Source: Acidobacteriota bacterium
GTDB lineage: Bacteria > Acidobacteriota > Vicinamibacteria > Vicinamibacterales > UBA2999
Length of the DNA stretch: 8,617 nt
Direction of reading: 5' to 3'
NCBI GenBank assembly: GCA_020851835.1
Contig: JADZBZ010000278.1
Coordinates: 1 to 8,617, forward strand
Below, piece by piece: positions 5,161-8,617 of the stretch. The notes beneath the pieces were generated by a model that worked only from the letters and a program-made list of their open reading frames with translations, did no database searches and had not been told where the DNA came from. Made by a program: the position numbers and the translations under genes. The number at the start of each line of letters is the position of its first letter. Position 1 is the first letter of the stretch.

Positions 5161-8100
5161 GAGCGGCCATCGCCGGGCCTGGCGTTCGACGCGACCCAGA
5201 TCCCGAAACCCTCGCCCGCGCCGAAGCAGACGCCGGAACAGCTCCAGCACCTGCAGGCAACGCTCCGCGAGCGCGACGAGAAGCTGGCGGTAGTGCTGGC
5301 CGACCGCGCGGCGCTGGACGAGGAACTGCAGCGTTTGCGTGCGGAGGTGGCCGCCGCCAAGAAGGCCGCGGCCGCCCAGCCGGACACGCACGACTACTCC
5401 GAAGCCGACACGCGCGACTACTTCATCGACCTGCTGCTGAAGGAAGCCGGCTGGCCACTGGATCAAGCACGCGACCGGGAGTTCGAAGTGGCCGGCATGC
5501 CCAACACCCAGGGCAAGGGCTTCGTGGACTACGTGCTCTGGGGCGATGACGGCAAGCCCCTGGGGCTGGTCGAGGCCAAGCGCACCCGGCGCGACTCGCG
5601 CGTCGGGCAGCAGCAGGCCAAACTCTATGCCGATTGCCTCGAGCAGCGGTTCGGCCAGCGGCCGCTGATCTTCTACTCCAACGGCTACGAGCACTGGCTG
5701 TGGGACGACGCCAGCTACCCGCCGCGCGCGGTGCAGGGCTTCTACAAGAAGGCGGAGCTGGAACTCGTCATCCAGCGCCGCACCACCCGCAAGCCGCTCG
5801 CCACCGCGGAGGTCAACCCCGCCATCGTCGAGCGCTTCTACCAGACGCGGGGCATCCGGCGCATGGCCGAGGCGTTCGAGCGGGACCACGACCGCAAGGC
5901 CCTCCTGGTGATGGCCACCGGCGCGGGCAAGACGCGCACGGTGATCGCGCTGGCCGATCTGCTGATGCGAACCAACTGGGCCAAGCGCGTGCTGTTCCTG
6001 GCGGACCGCGTCGCGCTGGTCAACCAGGCCGTGAACGCCTTCAAGCGCCACCTGCCGGACGCGTCGCCCGTGAACCTGGTGACCGAGAAGGACGCCGAGG
6101 GGCGCGTGTTCGTCTCCACCTATCCGACGATGATGGGGCTGATTGACGAGACGCGTGACGGTCAGCGCCGGTTCGGCGTGGGCCACTTCGACCTGGTGAT
6201 CATCGACGAGGCCCACCGCTCGGTCTTCCAGAAGTACCGCGCCATTTTCGACTACTTCGATTCGCTCCTGGTGGGCCTGACGGCCACGCCGAAGGACGAA
6301 GTGGACCGCAACACCTACGGTCTCTTCGAGCTGGAGAACGGCGTGCCCACCGACGCCTACTCGCTGGAAGAGGCCGTGCACGACGGCTTCCTGGTTCCTC
6401 CGGTTGCGGTGTCGGTGCCGCTGAAGTTCCAGCGAGAGGGCATCAAGTACGCCGACCTCTCGGAAGAGGACAAGGACCTGTGGGATGCGTTGGAGTGGGA
6501 CGAGGATGGCAACGTCCCGGCGCAGGTGGAGGCCGAGGCCGTCAACAAGTGGCTGTTCAACACCGACACGGTGGACAAGGTGCTGGCGCACCTGATGACG
6601 CGAGGACTCAAGGTGGCGGGCGGGGATCGGCTGGGGAAGACCATCCTGTTTGCCAAGAACCAGGCGCACGCGGATTTCATCGCCGAGCGGTTCAACGCCA
6701 ACTACCCGTACCTCAAGGGCGAGTTCGCGCGCGTCATCACCTTCAAGACCGAGTACGCGCAGAGCCTGATCGACAACTTCTCGCAGAAAGATAAAGCGCC
6801 GCACATCGCCATCTCGGTCGACATGCTCGACACGGGCATCGACGTGCCCGAGGTGGTGAACCTGGTGTTTTTCAAGCTGGTGCGCTCCAAGACCAAGTTC
6901 TGGCAGATGGTGGGGCGCGGCACGCGGCTCTGTCCGGACCTGTTCGGTCCGGGCCAGGACAAGGCGTGCTTCTATCTCTTCGACTACTGCCAGAACCTGG
7001 AGTTCTTCAGCCAGAACCCGGCCACCACGGATGGCGCCCCCGGCGAGTCGCTGGGCAAGCGGCTGTTCACGGCGAGGCTGGAGCTGATTGGCGAGCTGGA
7101 CCGGGGCCACGGTGCGGCGCCCGGCCGCGTGAGTGAGCCCACGCCGGTCTACGGCGACCCGGCCACCGACGGCCAGGTGCGCCAGGCCGTGGGCGACCAG
7201 TTGCACCGCGAAGTGGCGGCGATGAACCTCGACAACTTCGTCGTCCGGCCCCACCGCCGCAGCGTCGAGAAATATGCGAAGCCCGAGGCGTGGCTCGTGC
7301 TGGGTCCCGAGGCCCTGAGCGAGCTGGCTCACGAGGTGGCGGGGCTGCCGGCGGAACTCGATCCCGAGGCCGAAGAGGCGAAGCGCTTCGACCTGCTGAT
7401 CCTCAACCTGCAGCTCGCGCGGCTGCGCTCCGAGCCGGGGTTCGAGCGCCTGCGCGACCAGGTGAAGGCGATTGCGGGGCTCCTGGAAGAGAAGTCGGCC
7501 ATCCCCATGGTGCGCGAACGGATGGTTCTCATTCAGGATCTGCAGACCGACGAGTGGTGGCAGGACGTCACGGTCCCGATGCTCGAGGTTGTCAGGCGGC
7601 GCCTGCGCGACCTCGTGCGGCTGATCGACAAGCACCAGCGGAAGCCCATCTACACCGACTTCGAGGACGTGATGGGTGCCGAGGTCGGCGTCGCGCTGCC
7701 GGGTTTCGGCGCCGGGGCCGACTTCGCGAAGTTCAGAGCGAAGGCGCAGGCGTTTCTGCGCGCCCACCTGGATCACGTTGCGGTTCAGAAGCTGCGGACC
7801 AACAAGCCGTTGACGGCCATGGACCTTTCCGAGCTGGAGCGCGTGCTGGTCGAAAGCGGCGTCGGGCCACGAGAGGACATCGAGCGCGCCAAGACGGAAT
7901 CCCACGGCCTGGGACTCTTCGTCCGGTCGCTGGTCGGCCTGGATCGGGAGGCCGCCAAGCAGGCGCTGGCGGGGTTCATGGCCGGCAAGCCGCTGGGCGC
8001 GAACCAGATCGAGTTCGTGAACCTGATCGTGGACCACCTGACCGAGCACGGAGTGATGGAAGCACGAAGGCTCTACGAGTCGCCATTCACCGACCTGACG

Positions 8101-8193
8101 CCGCGCGGACCGGAAGGCCTGTTCGGCCAGGCATCGGTGGACGAACTGATTGCCGCGCTCGATGAGGTGCGGCGAACCGCCAGCGCAGCGTAG
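4783..8193 (+). CDS. hsdR: Type I restriction endonuclease/translocase subunit HsdR with N-terminal DUF4145-like domain
   Basis: HsdR (1136 aa) is the motor and nuclease of the type I complex: it hydrolyses ATP to pull DNA past the bound enzyme and cuts far from unmethylated sites. Domains in order: a DUF4145-like helical domain (about 10-125), a charged coiled coil (about 150-198), then the HSDR_N nuclease with D249, E264 and K266 (D-x14-EAK, PD-(D/E)xK type). The superfamily 2 helicase follows, with Walker A ATGAGKT at 378-384, DEAH at 475-478, TATP at 500-503 and motif VI QMVGRGTR at 708-715. An EcoEI-like C-terminal domain (about 950-1130) probably contacts HsdM. All key residues are intact and the frame is unbroken. 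The ATG at 4783 overlaps the fic stop (ATGA), with GGAG at 4771-4774 inside fic as ribosome-binding site, so HsdR synthesis should depend on fic transcription and translation. Confidence 0.97.
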   Translation: MSQFAFLKREWPEVYDSAARGEFAVHRDPRTACFYARRALELAVAWAYKHDAALRLPYQDNLSALIHEPSFKQTAGEAVFSKARVINTLGNRAVHGARAIPPDDALVAVREVFHVCYWLAHTYGRAERPSPGLAFDATQIPKPSPAPKQTPEQLQHLQATLRERDEKLAVVLADRAALDEELQRLRAEVAAAKKAAAAQPDTHDYSEADTRDYFIDLLLKEAGWPLDQARDREFEVAGMPNTQGKGFVDYVLWGDDGKPLGLVEAKRTRRDSRVGQQQAKLYADCLEQRFGQRPLIFYSNGYEHWLWDDASYPPRAVQGFYKKAELELVIQRRTTRKPLATAEVNPAIVERFYQTRGIRRMAEAFERDHDRKALLVMATGAGKTRTVIALADLLMRTNWAKRVLFLADRVALVNQAVNAFKRHLPDASPVNLVTEKDAEGRVFVSTYPTMMGLIDETRDGQRRFGVGHFDLVIIDEAHRSVFQKYRAIFDYFDSLLVGLTATPKDEVDRNTYGLFELENGVPTDAYSLEEAVHDGFLVPPVAVSVPLKFQREGIKYADLSEEDKDLWDALEWDEDGNVPAQVEAEAVNKWLFNTDTVDKVLAHLMTRGLKVAGGDRLGKTILFAKNQAHADFIAERFNANYPYLKGEFARVITFKTEYAQSLIDNFSQKDKAPHIAISVDMLDTGIDVPEVVNLVFFKLVRSKTKFWQMVGRGTRLCPDLFGPGQDKACFYLFDYCQNLEFFSQNPATTDGAPGESLGKRLFTARLELIGELDRGHGAAPGRVSEPTPVYGDPATDGQVRQAVGDQLHREVAAMNLDNFVVRPHRRSVEKYAKPEAWLVLGPEALSELAHEVAGLPAELDPEAEEAKRFDLLILNLQLARLRSEPGFERLRDQVKAIAGLLEEKSAIPMVRERMVLIQDLQTDEWWQDVTVPMLEVVRRRLRDLVRLIDKHQRKPIYTDFEDVMGAEVGVALPGFGAGADFAKFRAKAQAFLRAHLDHVAVQKLRTNKPLTAMDLSELERVLVESGVGPREDIERAKTESHGLGLFVRSLVGLDREAAKQALAGFMAGKPLGANQIEFVNLIVDHLTEHGVMEARRLYESPFTDLTPRGPEGLFGQASVDELIAALDEVRRTASAA

Positions 8194-8430
8194 GATCGGT
8201 TACGCCCGTGAGCGATACCCCTGAACGCCTCAGGACGTTGGGTGGTTGTCGCTGTGGCGCGGACGTGGCGGACGGCAGCAGGTATGGCGCCCGCTCACGC
8301 GGCGCGGTCTGTTCCGTGTCACAATCGACGAAGCGCCCGCGTCGAGCAACGTTTCCGCGACAGATGAATGCCGAGACGCCGCTTCGAGGGCGTGGTTTCC
8401 AAGCCCCCAACTCGGAAAGGATGTGTTTCC
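8194..8430 (+). other. Gap between hsdR and dps, no clear gene
   Basis: These 237 bp contain no gene I can support. A small imperfect terminator candidate lies at 8220-8234 (CCTGA, 5-nt loop, TCAGG), without a T-run, and a 5-bp dyad ACGCC/GGCGT at 8376-8393. The dps promoter should be here, but I see no convincing -35/-10 pair. The ribosome-binding site of dps ends the region, with AAAGGA at 8416-8421. Confidence 0.5.
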
Positions 8431-8617
8431 ATGGACAAGCAGATGACCATCGACATCGGAATCGACGCGGACAAGCGAGAGGAGATCGCAAACGGCCTGT
8501 CGCGCGTTCTCGCGGACACCTATACGTTGTACCTGAAGACGCACAACTTCCACTGGAACGTCACGGGGCCGATGTTTCAGGCGCTGCACGTGATGTTCGA
8601 GACGCAGTACGACGAGC
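8431..8617 (+). CDS. dps: Dps/ferritin-like DNA-protection protein (3'-truncated)
   Basis: This is the first 62 residues of a Dps-family protein, a 12-subunit cage that oxidises iron with hydrogen peroxide, stores it and protects DNA under stress. The segment LKTHNFHWNVTGPMFQALH and then VMFETQYDE is the characteristic first part of the ferroxidase centre. The histidine of FHWNV corresponds to E. coli H51, the histidine of ALHVMF to H63, and the glutamate of VMFE takes the place of D67. The remaining iron ligands lie beyond the window. The ATG at 8431 is preceded by AAAGGA with 9-nt spacing; the nearby ATG at 8421 is in another frame. The N-terminus before the first helix is short, without a long lysine-rich DNA-binding tail. 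It is a normal housekeeping stress gene and probably marks the downstream border of the restriction locus. Confidence 0.93.
   Translation, partial: MDKQMTIDIGIDADKREEIANGLSRVLADTYTLYLKTHNFHWNVTGPMFQALHVMFETQYDE

Noticed and set aside
4744..8049. Very long minus-strand open frame opposite hsdR
   Set aside because: It mirrors the codon positions of hsdR in high-GC DNA. The predicted protein is low-complexity, rich in H, V, R and L, and has no family motifs.
8220..8234. CCTGA-5-TCAGG hairpin as hsdR terminator
   Set aside because: The stem is only 5 bp with no T-run after it, too weak to call.
8246..8446. Small + strand frame of 66 codons in the hsdR-dps gap
   Set aside because: Overlaps the dps start and its ribosome-binding site, lacks its own good ribosome-binding site, and resembles nothing known.

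Overview
The window reads as chromosomal DNA of a high-GC bacterium. The Dps start and the MalK/UgpC-type ATPase would fit a proteobacterium, but nothing here fixes the genus. All recognisable genes are on the + strand. No transposase, integrase, tRNA, rRNA or CRISPR array was seen.

Layout: (1) 2-604, the C-terminal two thirds of a carbohydrate-type ABC transporter ATPase, cut by the window start. (2) 643-8193, a complete type I restriction-modification locus in the order hsdM - hsdS - fic - hsdR. hsdM and hsdS overlap by 4 nt (GTGA). An approximately 310-bp gap follows, then fic and hsdR overlap by 4 nt (ATGA). (3) 8194-8430, a gap with no clear gene. (4) 8431 to the window end, the start of a Dps/ferritin-like gene, cut by the window end.

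How the genes work together: HsdM and HsdS form the site-specific adenine methyltransferase. HsdR adds ATP-driven translocation and cleavage, and here carries an extra N-terminal DUF4145-like domain and a coiled coil. The additional gene encodes a class II Fic AMP-transferase with an intact active site, an intact inhibitory motif and a C-terminal winged helix. It sits between hsdS and hsdR, the slot that the anticodon nuclease gene prrC holds in the E. coli prr locus.

The most interesting non-coding signal lies in the hsdS-fic gap: a 13-bp inverted repeat with one mismatch (3537-3571). Its right arm overlaps a candidate -35 box, followed by a TAAAAT -10 box. This looks like an operator-promoter giving fic-hsdR control separate from hsdMS. 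The two target-recognition domains of HsdS are clearly lower in GC than the rest of the locus, as expected if specificity modules have been exchanged.
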